A DNA stretch of 64,000 nt, from contig NW_022145610.1 of the NCBI RefSeq assembly GCF_000002235.5, forward strand, positions 30,706,306-30,770,305, read 5' to 3'. Shown here piece after piece: positions 1-12,092 of the stretch (position 1 is its first letter; each line of letters begins with the position of its first letter). Made by a program: the position numbers and the translations under genes. Below the pieces are notes generated by a model. That model was not told the origin of the DNA. It saw only the letters and a list, made by a program, of their open reading frames with translations, and did not search any database. The stretch comes from Strongylocentrotus purpuratus (Eukaryota > Echinodermata > Echinoidea > Camarodonta > Strongylocentrotidae).

Positions 1-832
1 AAGAAGGGAGAACACCAGCAACTGGTGACTTGTCTGTCACTTGTGGATCAGCGTCAGTAGTTACGCTCATGATCTTGTATTCCTCTTCGGTATCCCCAGT
101 AATGGAGAAGAATTGACCAAGGCAGGTGTCTGCAGGTAGATCGACTGCTTCGTCAGAGGGATTAATGAGGCGTACTAGAATAAGACCATCTTGAGGCTTG
201 AACAGAGATCTGGCACCGATAACAGGAATGTGATCTTGCAATGTAGGTTCAAAGTAGCCATCATAGTCTCTTGGTACGATGTCGAACTGTGGCGACGACA
301 ATCTTCCCTGGACATGAGTTTCGCAGCTTGGGGGAATCCGAGCTTGTCCAACAAGAGAAACTTTACATTTCAGCGGGGCTTGGTATTGCTGACGATCGAT
401 GAAGGGAATAACATTTCCAGGCATGTTGAACGATGTTGGCGATATGCAGGCATTCTGGCTGTCAACAAAGTCCCATCCAAGGACAACTGAATGAGTGATG
501 TTGCGTGCAACAACGAACTTGTGTTGTGTAGCCTTGTTCCCTAAGTGCAGAGATGGTACGATTGTCCCAATGTTGTCTACCAGCCCACCTGTGATAGTAG
601 ATGCCATGGATGTCAACTTTTCCAATGGGCTCCTTTGCGATGCTGGAATGGATGACAAAAATTTGGCACTCAACAGAGAGATGAATGATCCACTATCTAC
701 GAGTGCCAATACATAGACATTGTCGATAACGATAGGGATGTAGGGCGATTTCTTTGGCGAAATAGGTGCTATTCGAATTGGGGCCTTGGTGTGTGTAGTT
801 GATGAATGGCCCTCTTCCTCAACTACCAGAAG
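1..832 (-). pseudogene. pol: pol N-terminal part (aspartic protease region), cut by window edge
   Basis: Identical to the first part of the complete pol reading frame of the right copy. After the -1 shift at 832-838 the frame runs without a stop through a short linker to the retropepsin active-site motif L-V-D-S-G-S near 690-700, then into the linker between protease and reverse transcriptase, where the window starts. The first ATG in this frame is not near the boundary. Expression would therefore depend on frameshifting from gag rather than on a separate start. Confidence 0.8.
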
Positions 833-838
833 TTTCCC
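781..838 (-). promoter_or_regulatory. Predicted -1 ribosomal frameshift signal at gag-pol (left copy)
   Basis: Read on the minus strand: slippery heptamer GGGAAAC (838-832) in register G_GGA_AAC with the gag frame, a 5 nt spacer TTCTG (831-827), then GTAGTTGA (826-819) pairing perfectly over 8 bp with TCAACTAC (802-795). The 16 nt loop contains GGGCC (812-808), which can pair with GGCCC (785-781) to make an H-type pseudoknot. The gag stop TAG (825-823) lies inside stem 1. The -1 frame continues open into protease. Layout and spacing follow the known rules for -1 frameshift sites; function is inferred. Confidence 0.75.
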
Positions 839-2134
839 TGCTGCTGGTCTTCAAAACGAACTTGACGATAGGGAGCCTGTCTATGGGAGTCAACTTGATA
901 ACCTGCAGTGGAAGGATGCTGCTGATTTCGGCTGCTAGACGATTCATAGGGCCGCCTAGATTGATATGCGTAGCTCCGATTAGGGCTTGGAGATATGCGT
1001 CTTGCATATTCAGGAGATCTGCGTCCTGCATATTCCGGAGATCTGTGTCTTGAATATCCTGGAGATCGGTGTCTTGCATATTCTGGAGATCTCTGTCTTG
1101 TATATTCTGGCGACCTGTGTCTTCGGTAGTCACGGCTTGGTGACGGAGACCCACGACGTTCCATGTGTCTTCCCTCATGGGCACGTCCTGAAGGGCTTCC
1201 ACCACGTTGCTGAGATCTGCTAGGCCTTTCAACTGTCTCTAACTTTAAGGACATCCTGTCCAGCTTCTTTTCTAACTCGTTGAGTCTTGGCAGTAGTAGT
1301 CGTAAGACCGATGCTTCTGCAGGCGTCTTGTCCTGGACCCGATCATCTACAGCTGCTACTATACCAAAATCGTGTGCTTGTTGTGCTCTTTCTACACGAA
1401 GTGCAATCTTCAAGGCCTCGTCAAAATCAAAGCCTCCGAGCTCGTGAATCTTAACTTGAAGCGGTTTGTCTACCCCGGCAACAAATCGTCGAAATCTCTC
1501 ACCACCTTTTGCATTGTCATCATAAGACGGGAAAGCCTCTTCTACTAAGGAAGCAATGGCTGATGCAAACACTTCTAAAGGCTCACCTGGTTGGCGAGTT
1601 CGGGCAGTAATACAAGACTTGAATGTGTCAATAAACTGTGTCTGGCCGAAAACCCAATGAAAGATGGGATATTTTGTCATCGACAGAAACAGGAAGAAGA
1701 ATTGACCAAGGCAGGTGTCTGCAGGTAGATCGACTGCTTCGTCAGAGGGATTAATGAGGCGTACTAGAATAAGACCATCTTGAGGCTTGAACAGCGGTTT
1801 GTCTACCCCGGCAACAAATCGTCGAAATCTCTCACCACCTTTTGCATTGTCATCATAAGACGGGAAAGCCTCTTCTACTAAGGAAGCAATGGCTGATGCA
1901 AACACTTCTAAAGGCTCACCTGGTTGGCGAGTTCGGGCAGTAATACAAGACTTGAATGTGTCAATAAACTGTGTCTGGCCGAAAACCCAATGAAAGATGG
2001 GATATTTTGTCATCGACAGAAACAGGAAGAAGAATTGACCAAGGCAGGTGTCTGCAGGTAGATCGACTGCTTCGTCAGAGGGATTAATGAGGCGTACTAG
2101 AATAAGACCATCTTGAGGCTTGAACAGAGATCTG
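823..2134 (-). pseudogene. gag: rearranged gag (capsid/SR-like tail), left copy
   Basis: Open frame of the Gypsy gag, identical to the right copy (26253-27564). The genuine part contains a capsid-like segment, a coiled-coil-like segment and a basic tail with repeated R-S-P-E-Y blocks, and ends at TAG 823-825. The 5' part is not original. A 333 bp unit (1461-1793 and 1794-2126) is present twice, and each copy fuses ~235 bp of gag to ~99 bp that belongs in pol (compare 107-205 with 1696-1794). No CCHC zinc knuckle is visible. The open frame continues into the satellite to 2211, but those ~25 codons are satellite sequence. Confidence 0.8.
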
Positions 2135-2529
2135 TCAATGAAAAAAATATAACTAAACAAAATAATAATAATGGACCTCTTTACCCAAGGCTGTGTGTCT
2201 TTGTCGAGCACAAAATGATTCTGCTCGGGTATGCAGGCCAGTTGTTAGCCCATATTGGGCTTGAATAGACTTGAATTGAAAGACCCTTTGTTTCACCTCG
2301 CGAAGTTTGGGCGTTTTCATATGAGGAGTAAAACCTTGCCCATCATTGAATTCATTTTGTAAAGTTGTTTACAGACTGGAAAAGGATAGCATGGGAGTGT
2401 ACAAATTGAATAAATGGATGTAAGTAGTACTGAAAATGTAAAAAACTTGTTTAACCAGGCAATAAGGGACTCTTGAATGTAGTTTAAAAATTGGACATGG
2501 CTTTGGGGCTAACGCTACCGGCCACCGGC

Positions 2530-2737
2530 TACGCTGACGACCGCCAGCTAGCTGACGACCGCCGGCTACGCTGACGACCGCCGGCTACGCTGACGACCGC
2601 CGGCTACGCTGACGACCGCCGGCTACGCTGACGACCGCCGGCTACGCTGACGACCGCCGGCTACGCTGACGACCGCCGGCTACGCTGACGACCGCCGGCT
2701 AGCTGACGACCGCCGGCTAGCTGACGACCGCCAGCTA
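2530..2737. repeat. GC-rich 18/19/21 bp minisatellite inside the satellite monomer (type example)
   Basis: Tandem copies of gctgacgaccgccagcta and variants. Copy number per monomer A1-A9: 11, 4, 4, 2, 4, 2, 2, 5, 13. For B1-B3 it is 11, 2, 4. Where copies join, AGCTAGCT forms a short palindrome. This block accounts for most length differences between monomers. Confidence 0.9.
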
Positions 2738-2818
2738 AAAAAAGACCCCCCCCCCAAAAAAAAAGACGCCCCCCAAAAAGACCCCCCCCCCCCAAAAAAA
2801 AAAGACCCCCCCCCCCCA
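2738..2818. repeat. Poly(C)/poly(A) block of the satellite monomer (type example)
   Basis: Alternating runs of 6-15 C and 5-12 A, built from GACCCCCCCAAAAAA-like units, present in every monomer and different in length in each. The complementary strand has four or more G runs and could form quadruplexes. Run lengths in such DNA are also prone to sequencing error. Confidence 0.85.
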
Positions 2819-3051
2819 AGGGGCTCCATTACAGTTTTTTCCTACACTCAGCTGCTCCCCCTCACCATAGGCCCTTTTTCAAGTTTTTTTTGAGGAATCC
2901 ATTGACATATTGTGGTTTGGAACCCTTTCCCATACATCAACAACACCAACAATAATTATTTTATCACACCAAACTATGAGTGAGATGAAAATGGGTTCTA
3001 ACATCAGTTTTTCTTTTTCAAAGATTTATAAAAAAAAATAAAAAAAAAATC

Positions 3052-3120
3052 TAGCTGGGAGTCGAACCCGATACCTTCCAGTTGCCAGGCGTTTGCCTAT
3101 CCACTAGACTAATGTGTCAC
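3052..3120 (-). other. tRNA-like module 1 (Pol III A and B boxes), type example in monomer A1
   Basis: Minus strand. The A box TAGTCTAGTGG (3111-3101) and the perfect B box GGTTCGACTCC (3068-3058) are at tRNA spacing, and a run of T follows the 3' end (plus-strand poly(A) at 3031-3049), as a Pol III terminator would. The 5' half recalls Asp/Glu/Gly tRNAs, but acceptor and anticodon stems do not pair well, so this is a tRNA-derived (SINE-like) sequence rather than a working tRNA gene. The same module is in every monomer: B boxes at 5031, 7008, 8948, 10910, 12848, 14790, 16788, 18954, 28486 and 30417. Confidence 0.7.
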
Positions 3121-3349
3121 ACTGGTAATCTTTATGTATTTTTTCATATTGATACTTATTTTTGTAGATGTAGCAAAAAACGTATTCTAACTAATTCAGA
3201 GAGTCGCTTGTTAAAAAAAGAGTATCAAATGTTATTTTCTCCTTTGTTGAGGAGGTGGGGGGGGTGTCCCCTTTAAAAAAAGGAGATGGACACGTCAATA
3301 TCATGGGGTAAAGAAAAAAAAATTAAAAAATAACATGAGGTATAAAGAA

Positions 3350-3432
3350 GAAGCTGGGAGTCGAACCCGAGTACATACATACATTGCGTTGTGAAGCGAT
3401 CAGTCTTATCCGCAAGACCACTTTGCCTCACT
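3350..3432 (-). other. tRNA-like module 2 (Pol III A and B boxes), type example in monomer A1
   Basis: Minus strand, about 300 bp from module 1 and in the same orientation. It starts GAGGCAAAGTGGTCTTGCGG, has an anticodon-like loop TTCACAA and a B box GGTTCGACTCC (3367-3357). Part of the acceptor stem can pair (GAGGC with GCTTC), and the loop would give a CAC (valine-like) anticodon, but the anticodon and T stems contain mismatches. Both modules end in the same GGGTTCGACTCCCAGCT, so they look like a diverged pair. Other copies have B boxes at 5333, 7308, 9245, 11207, 13148, 15093, 17091, 19253, 28784 and 30713. Confidence 0.65.
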
Positions 3433-4242
3433 GCTACTAAGTGGCTCACTTCTTGGTCTTATAGCACTTTCTGCATGTTAACGACTTTAATATGTTGATT
3501 TACTGATTTAACGATTTCGGGATGCATAATTATTCATATTTTTGCAGTCCGATGTTGTCAAGATTGCCCGTAAATGTTTTCTTTCAGTTACTGATATTTC
3601 TGATATAATAGTGAGGTTTTATGTTATTTTCATTTATTTTGCAATCTGCTGACTTAAACTTCAAGTGATATGACAATAGGCCACTGCCCTGACATAGCAT
3701 AATGAACAGAACACGGATCTATTCAATTTAGGATATGCTACGAATTCTGTAACAGGGCACAAATGAATAGGGAAGCTTGGCTATTCGATTCTGTGTTCAA
3801 TAGCTTGCACCTGCAGCATCAATTAATGAATTGAAGAAAAAAAACCGACCCTCCCTTCATTGACGGAATATTTTTGTCAGTTGCGAGGATTACATAAGAG
3901 GTAATAATAGCATTCATGACATTGCAACAATGACCGCATTATGTTGATGTATTGTCCATAAAGGTACTGAGAAAGTCTTTCTCCTTGTCTGCATGGAGGA
4001 CACGCACTTTAAATATCCCAATAGAAAAAGGATAGAATGGGGCTGTAGTCTCATTTAAAAAAAGGAAAGCGATTTCGGGACAGTTCAAAATAATGCTGGG
4101 AAATGGAAATTAAAATGATACCGTTTTAAAAACCAGTTAGATATGGTTTAAGGACAAGAAGCATGAGATAATTCATTGCTCGGCAATCTGGACTGTATTT
4201 GAAACAGAGCATCCAATATTCCTGATATTTAATAGTATACTG

Positions 4243-6218
4243 TCAATGAAAAAAAAAAAACTAAACTAAATAATAATAATGGACCTCTTTACCCAAGGCT
4301 GTGTGTCTTTGTCGAGCACAAAATGATTCTGCTCGGGTATGCAGGCCAGTTGTTAGCCCATATTGGGCTTGAATAGACTTGAATTGAAAGACCCTTTGTT
4401 TCACCTCGCGAAGTTTGGGCGTTTTCATATGAGGAGTAAAACCTTGCCCATCATTGAATTCATTTTGTAAAGTTGTTTACAGACTGGAAAAGGATAGCAT
4501 GGGAGTGTACAAATTGAATAAATGGATGTAAGTAGTACTGAAAATGTAAAAAACTTGTTTAACCTGGCAATAAGGGACTCTTGAATGTAGTTTAAAAATT
4601 GGACATGGCTTTGGGGCTAACGCTACCGGCCACCGGCTACGCTGACGACCGCCAGCTGGCTGACGACCGCCAGCTGGCTGACGACCGCCAGCTGGCTGAC
4701 GACCGCCAGCTAAAAAAAGACCCCCCCCCAAAAAAAAAAAGACGCCCCCCAAAAAGACCCCCCCCCCCAAAAAAAAGACCCCCCCCCCCCAAGGGGCTCC
4801 ATTACAGTTTTTTCCTACACTCAGCTGCTCCCCCTCACCATAGGCCCTTTTTCAAGTTTTTTTTGAGGAATCCATTGACATATTGTGGTTTGGAACCCTT
4901 TCCCATACATCAACAACACCAACAATAATTATTTTATCACACCAAACTATGAGTGAGATGAAAATGGGTTCTAACATCAGTTTTTCTTTTTCAAAGATTT
5001 ATAAAAAAAAATAAAAAAAAGCACTAGCTGGGAGTCGAACCCGATACCTTCCAGTTGCCAGGCGTTTGCCTATCCACTAGACTAATGTGTCACACTGGTA
5101 ATCTTTATGTATTTTTTCATATTGATACTTATTTTTGTAGATGTAGCAAAAAACGTATTCTAACTAATTCAGAGAGTCGCTTGTTAAAAAAAGAGTATCA
5201 AATGTTATTTTCTCCTTTGTTGAGGAGGTGGGGGGGGGGGTGTCCCCTTTAAAAAAAGGAGATGGACACGTCAATATCATGGGGTAAAGAAAAAAAAATT
5301 AAAAAATAACATGAGGTATAAAGAAGAAGCTGGGAGTCGAACCCGAGTACATACATACATTGCGTTGTGAAGCGATCAGTCTTATCCGCAAGACCACTTT
5401 GCCTCACTGCTACTAAGTGGCTCACTTCTTGGTCTTATAGCACTTTCTGCATGTTAACGACTTTAATATGTTGATTTACTGATTTAACGATTTCGGGATG
5501 CATAATTATTCATATTTTTGCAGTCCGATGTTGTCAAGATTGCCCGTAAATGTTTTCTTTCAGTTACTGATATTTCTGATATAATAGTGAGGTTTTATGT
5601 TATTTTCATTTATTTTGCAATCTGCTGACTTAAACTTCAAGTGATATGACAATAGGCCACTGCCCTGACATAGCATAATGAACAGAACACGGATCTATTC
5701 AATTTAGGATATGCTACGAATTCTGTAACAGGGCACAAATGAATAGGGAAGCTTGGCTATTCGATTCTGTGTTCAATAGCTTGCACCTGCAGCATCAATT
5801 AATGAATTGAAGAAAAAAACCCGACCCTCCCTTCATTGACGGAATATTTTTGTCAGTTGCGAGGATTACATAAGAGGTAATAATAGCATTCATGACATTG
5901 CAACAATGACCGCATTATGTTGATGTATTGTCCATAAAGGTACTGAGAAAGTCTTTCTCCTTGTCTGCATGGAGGACACGCACTTTAAATATCCCAATAG
6001 AAAAAGGATAGAATGGGGCTGTAGTCTCATTTAAAAAAAGGAAAGCGATTTCGGGACAGTTCAAAATAATGCTGGGAAATGGAAATTAAAATGATACCGT
6101 TTTAAAAACCAGTTAGATATGGTTTAAGGACAAGAAGCATGAGATAATTCATTGCTCGGCAATCTGGACTGTATTTGAAACAGAGCATCCAATATTCCTG
6201 ATATTTAATAGTATACTG
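4243..6218. repeat. Satellite monomer A2
   Basis: 1976 bp. Four minisatellite copies (about 4632-4711) joined by CTGGCTG instead of CTAGCTG. This variant is otherwise seen only in monomer B2, as is the lead-in AACTAAACTAAATAAT. The tRNA-like B boxes lie at 5031-5041 and 5333-5343. Confidence 0.9.
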
Positions 6219-8193
6219 TCAATGAAAAAATATAACTAAACAAAATAATAATAATGGACCTCTTTACCCAAGGCTGTGTGTCTTTGTCGAGCACAAAATG
6301 ATTCTGCTCGGGTATGCAGGCCAGTTGTTAGCCCATATTGGGCTTGAATAGACTTGAATTGAAAGACCCTTTGTTTCACCTCGCGAAGTTTGGGCGTTTT
6401 CATATGAGGAGTAAAACCTTGCCCATCATTGAATTCATTTTGTAAAGTTGTTTACAGACTGGAAAAGGATAGCATGGGAGTGTACAAATTGAATAAATGG
6501 ATGTAAGTAGTACTGAAAATGTAAAAAACTTGTTTAACCTGGCAATAAGGGACTCTTGAATGTAGTTTAAAAATTGGACATGGCTTTGGGGCTAACGCTA
6601 CCGGCCACCGGCTACGCTGACGACCGCCGGCTACGCTGACGACCGCCAGCTAGCTGACGACCGCCAGCTAGCTGACGACCGCCAGCTAAAAAAAGACCCC
6701 CCCCAAAAAAAAAAAGACGCCCCCCAAAAAGACCCCCCCCAAAAAAAAAAAGACCCCCCCCCCCCAAGGGGCTCCATTACAGTTTTTTTCCTACACTCAG
6801 CTGCTCCCCCTCACCATAGGCCCTTTTTCAAGTTTTTTTTGAGGAATCCATTGACATATTGTGGTTTGGAACCCTTTCCCATACATCAACAACACCAACA
6901 ATAATTATTTTATCACACCAAACTATGAGTGAGATGAAAATGGGTTCTAACATCAGTTTTTCTTTTTCAAAGATTTATAAAAAAAAATAAAAAAAAGCAC
7001 TAGCTGGGAGTCGAACCCGATACCTTCCAGTTGCCAGGCGTTTGCCTATCCACTAGACTAATGTGTCACACTGGTAATCTTTATGTATTTTTTCATATTG
7101 ATACTTATTTTTGTAGATGTAGCAAAAAACGTATTCTAACTAATTCAGAGAGTCGCTTGTTAAAAAAAGAGTATCAAATGTTATTTTCTCCTTTGTTGAG
7201 GAGGTGGGGGGGGGGTGTCCCCTTTAAAAAAAGGAGATGGACACGTCAATATCATGGGGTAAAGAAAAAAAAATTAGAAAATAACATGAGGTATAAAGAA
7301 GAAGCTGGGAGTCGAACCCGAGTACATACATACATTGCGTTGTGAAGCGATCAGTCTTATCCGCAAGACCACTTTGCCTCACTGCTACTAAGTGGCTCAC
7401 TTCTTGGTCTTATAGCACTTTCTGCATGTTAACGACTTTAATATGTTGATTTACTGATTTAACGATTTCGGGATGCATAATTATTCATATTTTTGCAGTC
7501 CGATGTTGTCAAGATTGCCCGTAAATGTTTTCTTTCAGTTACTGATATTTCTGATATAATAGTGAGGTTTTATGTTATTTTCATTTATTTTGCAATCTGC
7601 TGACTTAAACTTCAAGTGATATGACAATAGGCCACTGCCCTGACATAGCATAATGAACAGAACACGGATCTATTCAATTTAGGATATGCTACGAATTCTG
7701 TAACAGGGCACAAATGAATAGGGAAGCTTGGCTATTCGATTCTGTGTTCAATAGCTTGCACCTGCAGCATCAATTAATGAATTGAAGAAAAAAACCCGAC
7801 CCTCCCTTCATTGACGGAATATTTTTGTCAATTGCGAGGATTACATAAGAGGTAATAATAGCATTCATGACATTGCAACAATGACCGCATTATGTTGATG
7901 TATTGTCCATAAAGGTACTGAGAAAGTCTTTCTCCTTGTCTGCATGGAGGACACGCACTTTAAATATCCCAATAGAAAAAGGATAGAATGGGGCTGTAGT
8001 CTCATTTAAAAAAAGGAAAGCGATTTCGGGACAGTTCAAAATAATGCTGGGAAATGGAAATTAAAATGATACCGTTTTAAAAACCAGTTAGATATGGTTT
8101 AAGGACAAGAAGCATGAGATAATTCATTGCTCGGCAATCTGGACTGTATTTGAAACAGAGCATCCAATATTCCTGATATTTAATAGTATACTG
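6219..8193. repeat. Satellite monomer A3
   Basis: 1975 bp. Four minisatellite copies (about 6608-6687) in the order 19, 19, 18, 18 bp, the same order as in B3. The tRNA-like B boxes lie at 7008-7018 and 7308-7318. Confidence 0.9.
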
Positions 8194-8376
8194 TCAATGA
8201 AAAAATATAACTAAACAAAAATAATAATGGACCTCTTTACCCAAGGCTGTGTGTCTTTGTCGAGCACAAAATGATTCTGCTCGGGTATGCAGGCCAGTTG
8301 TTAGCCCATATTGGGCTTGAATAGACTTGAATTGAAAGACCCTTTGTTTCACCTCGCGAAGTTTGGGCGTTTTCAT
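8194..8376 (-). other. Short conserved open frame in the satellite lead-in (60 aa), probably not a gene
   Basis: A minus-strand frame beginning M-K-T-P-K-L-R-E-V-K recurs with nearly the same sequence at this place in every monomer (for example 12079-12276, 65 aa). It runs ~52 codons before monomer-specific indels change its C-terminus. Monomers are so alike that conservation carries no information about coding. I recognise no family. Confidence 0.25.
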
Positions 8377-10129
8377 ATGAGGAGTAAAACCTTGCCCATC
8401 ATTGAATTCATTTTGTAAAGTTGTTTACAGACTGGAAAAGGATAGCATGGGAGTGTACAAATTGAATAAATGGATGTAAGTAGTACTGAAAATGTAAAAA
8501 ACTTGTTTAACCTGGCAATAAGGGACTCTTGAATGTAGTTTAAAAATTGGACATGGCTTTGGGGCTAACGCTACCGGCCACCGGCTACGCTGACGACCGC
8601 CAGCTAGCTGACGACCGCCAGCTAAAAAAAGACCCCCCCCCCCCCCAAAAAAAAAAACGCCCCCCAAAAAGACCCCCCCCCCCCCAAAAAAAAAGACCCC
8701 CCCCCCCCCAAGGGGCTCCATTACAGTTTTTTCCTACACTCAGCTGCTCCCCCTCACCATAGGCCCTTTTTCAAGTTTTTTTTGAGGAATCCATTGACAT
8801 ATTGTGGTTTGGAACCCTTTCCCATACATCAACAACACCAACAATAATTATTTTATCACACCAAACTATGAGTGAGATGAAAATGGGTTCTAACATCAGT
8901 TTTTCTTTTTCAAAGATTTATAAAAAAAAAAAAAAAAGCACTAGCTGGGAGTCGAACCCGATACCTTCCAGTTGCCAGGCGTTTGCCTATCCACTAGACT
9001 AATGTGTCACACTGGTAATCTTTATGTATTTTTTCATATTGATACTTATTTTTGTAGATGTAGCAAAAACGTATTCTAACTAATTCAGAGAGTCGCTTGT
9101 TAAAAAAGAGTATCAAATGTTATTTTCTCCTTTGTTGAGGAGGTGGGGGGGGGTGTCCCCTTTAAAAAAAGGAGATGGACACGTCAATATCATGGGGTAA
9201 AGAAAAAAAAATTAAAAATAACATGAGGTATAAAGAAGAAGCTGGGAGTCGAACCCGAGTACATACATACATTGCGTTGTGAAGCGATCAGTCTTATCCG
9301 CAAGACCACTTTGCCTCACTGCTACTAAGTGGCTCACTTCTTGGTCTTATAGCACTTTCTGCATGTTAACGACTTTAATATGTTGATTTACTGATTTAAC
9401 GATTTCGGGATGCATAATTATTCATATTTTTGCAGTCCGATGTTGTCAAGATTGCCCGTAAATGTTTTCTTTCAGTTACTGATATTTCTGATATAATAGT
9501 GAGGTTTTATGTTATTTTCATTTATTTTGCAATCTGCTGACTTAAACTTCAAGTGATATGACAATAGGCCACTGCCCTGACATAGCATAATGAACAGAAC
9601 ACGGATCTATTCAATTTAGGATATGCTACGAATTCTGTAACAGGGCACAAATGAATAGGGAAGCTTGGCTATTCGATTCTGTGTTCAATAGCTTGCACCT
9701 GCAGCATCAATTAATGAATTGAAGAAAAAAACCGACCCTCCCTTCATTGACGGAATATTTTTGTCAGTTGCGAGGATTACATAAGAGGTAATAATAGCAT
9801 TCATGACATTGCAACAATGACCGCATTATGTTGATGTATTGTCCATAAAGGTACTGAGAAAGTCTTTCTCCTTGTCTGCATGGAGGACACGCACTTTAAA
9901 TATCCCAATAGAAAAAGGATAGAATGGGGCTGTAGTCTCATTTAAAAAAAGGAAAGCGATTTCGGGACAGTTCAAAATAATGCTGGGAAATGGAAATTAA
10001 AATGATACCGTTTTAAAAACCAGTTAGATATGGTTTAAGGACAAGAAGCATGAGATAATTCATTGCTCGGCAATCTGGACTGTATTTGAAACAGAGCATC
10101 CAATATTCCTGATATTTAATAGTATACTG
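8194..10129. repeat. Satellite monomer A4
   Basis: 1936 bp, the shortest of array A, with only two minisatellite copies (about 8584-8626). The second poly(A) stretch before tRNA-like module 1 lacks the usual interrupting T. B boxes lie at 8948-8958 and 9245-9255. Confidence 0.9.
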
Positions 10130-12092
10130 TCAATGAAAAAATATAACTAAACAAAATAATAATAATGGACCTCTTTACCCAAGGCTGTGTGTCTTTGTCG
10201 AGCACAAAATGATTCTGCTCGGGTATGCAGGCCAGTTGTTAGCCCATATTGGGCTTGAATAGACTTGAATTGAAAGACCCTTTGTTTCACCTCGCGAAGT
10301 TTGGGCGTTTTCATATGAGGAGTAAAACCTTGCCCATCATTGAATTCATGTTGTAAAGTTGTTTACAGACTGGAAAAGGATAGCATGGGAGTGTACAAAT
10401 TGAATAAATGGATGTAAGTAGTACTGAAAATGTAAAAAACTTGTTTAACCTGGCAATAAGGGACTCTTGAATGTAGTTTAAAAATTGGACATGGCTTTGG
10501 GGCTAACGCTACCGGCCACCGGCTACGCTGACGACCGCCGGCTACGCTGACGACCGCCAGCTAGCTGACGACCGCCAGCTAGCTGACGACCGCCAGCTAA
10601 AAAAAGACCCCCCCCCAAAAAAAAACGCCCCCCAAAAAGACCCCCCCCAAAAAAAAAGACCCCCCCCCCAAGGGGCTCCATTACAGTTTTTTCCTACACT
10701 CAGCTGCTCCCCCTCACCATAGGCCCTTTTTCAAGTTTTTTTTGAGGAATCCATTGACATATTGTGGTTTGGAACCCTTTCCCATACATCAACAACACCA
10801 ACAATAATTATTTTATCACACCAAACTATGAGTGAGATGAAAATGGGTTCTAACATCAGTTTTTCTTTTTCAAAGATTTATAAAAAAAAATAAAAAAAAG
10901 CACTAGCTGGGAGTCGAACCCGATACCTTCCAGTTGCCAGGCGTTTGCCTATCCACTAGACTAATGTGTCACACTGGTAATCTTTATGTATTTTTTCATA
11001 TTGATACTTATTTTTGTAGATGTAGCAAAAAACGTATTCTAACTAATTCAGAGAGTCGCTTGTTAAAAAAGAGTATCAAATGTTATTTTCTCCTTTGTTG
11101 AGGAGGTGGGGGGGGTGTCCCCTTTAAAAAAAGGAGATGGACACGTCAATATCATGGGGTAAAGAAAAAAAATTAAAAAATAACATGAGGTATAAAGAAG
11201 AAGCTGGGAGTCGAACCCGAGTACATACATACATTGCGTTGTGAAGCGATCAGTCTTATCCGCAAGACCACTTTGCCTCACTGCTACTAAGTGGCTCACT
11301 TCTTGGTCTTATAGCACTTTCTGCATGTTAACGACTTTAATATGTTGATTTACTGATTTAACGATTTCGGGATGCATAATTATTCATATTTTTGCAGTCC
11401 GATGTTGTCAAGATTGCCCGTAAATGTTTTCTTTCAGTTACTGATATTTCTGATATAATAGTGAGGTTTTATGTTATTTTCATTTATTTTGCAATCTGCT
11501 GACTTAAACTTCAAGTGATATGACAATAGGCCACTGCCCTGACATAGCATAATGAACAGAACACGGATCTATTCAATTTAGGATATGCTACGAATTCTGT
11601 AACAGGGCACAAATGAATAGGGAAGCTTGGCTATTCGATTCTGTGTTCAATAGCTTGCACCTGCAGCATCAATTAATGAATTGAAGAAAAAAACCCGACC
11701 CTCCCTTCATTGACGGAATATTTTTGTCAGTTGCGAGGATTACATAAGAGGTAATAATAGCATTCATGACATTGCAACAATGACCGCATTATGTTGATGT
11801 ATTGTCCATAAAGGTACTGAGAAAGTCTTTCTCCTTGTCTGCATGGAGGACACGCACTTTAAATATCCCAATAGAAAAAGGATAGAATGGGGCTGTAGTC
11901 TCATTTAAAAAAAGGAAAGCGATTTCGGGACAGTTCAAAATAATGCTGGGAAATGGAAATTAAAATGATACCGTTTTAAAAACCAGTTAGATATGGTTTA
12001 AGGACAAGAAGCATGAGATAATTCATTGCTCGGCAATCTGGACTGTATTTGAAACAGAGCATCCAATATTCCTGATATTTAATAGTATACTG
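10130..12092. repeat. Satellite monomer A5
   Basis: 1963 bp with four minisatellite copies (about 10520-10599) in the A3-type order. It has ATTCATGTTG near 10345 where the others have ATTCATTTTG. B boxes lie at 10910-10920 and 11207-11217. Confidence 0.9.

Larger units (their letters stand above)
1..2134 (-). mobile_element. Gypsy-type LTR retrotransposon, left copy (partial: gag and start of pol)
   Basis: Minus-strand Gypsy fragment cut by the window start. Bases 1-2134 match 25431-27564 at a constant offset of 25,430 bp, with no difference that I can find, and every reading frame gives the same translation in both. It reads 5' to 3' on the minus strand as a scrambled gag (2134-823) and then pol (832-1). 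It abuts the satellite directly at 2134/2135: the Gypsy sequence stops at AGATCTG and the satellite begins TCAATG. The 5' LTR, primer binding site and the N-terminal part of gag are missing. Identical copies at this spacing mean either a very recent duplication or an assembly duplication. Confidence 0.9.
2135..4242. repeat. Satellite monomer A1 (long minisatellite variant)
   Basis: 2108 bp. The minisatellite (about 2530-2737) has 11 copies, mostly of the 19 bp variant gctgacgaccgccggctac. It has AACCAGGCAA near 2453 where the other monomers of array A have AACCTGGCAA; monomer B1 shares that change and the same 11-copy pattern. The tRNA-like B boxes lie at 3058-3068 and 3357-3367. Confidence 0.9.

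Noticed and set aside
819..1232. Second minus-strand ORF (137 codons) overlapping gag, with repeated M-Q-D
   Set aside because: Shadow frame of the gag R-S-P-E-Y repeats; the gag frame has the domain content.
3082..3276. Recurrent plus-strand ORF M-P-G-V-C-L-S-T-R-L in most monomers
   Set aside because: It is the antisense of tRNA-like module 1 plus AT-rich DNA; its end varies with poly(G) length, and repetition comes from the satellite.
3052..3432. Functional tRNA genes in the satellite
   Set aside because: A and B boxes are good, but acceptor, anticodon and T stems have mismatches in every monomer, so tRNA-derived is the safer call.
4477..4770. Minus-strand G/F/L-rich ORFs across the C/A block
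   Set aside because: Homopolymer translation; sequence changes in each monomer with run length.
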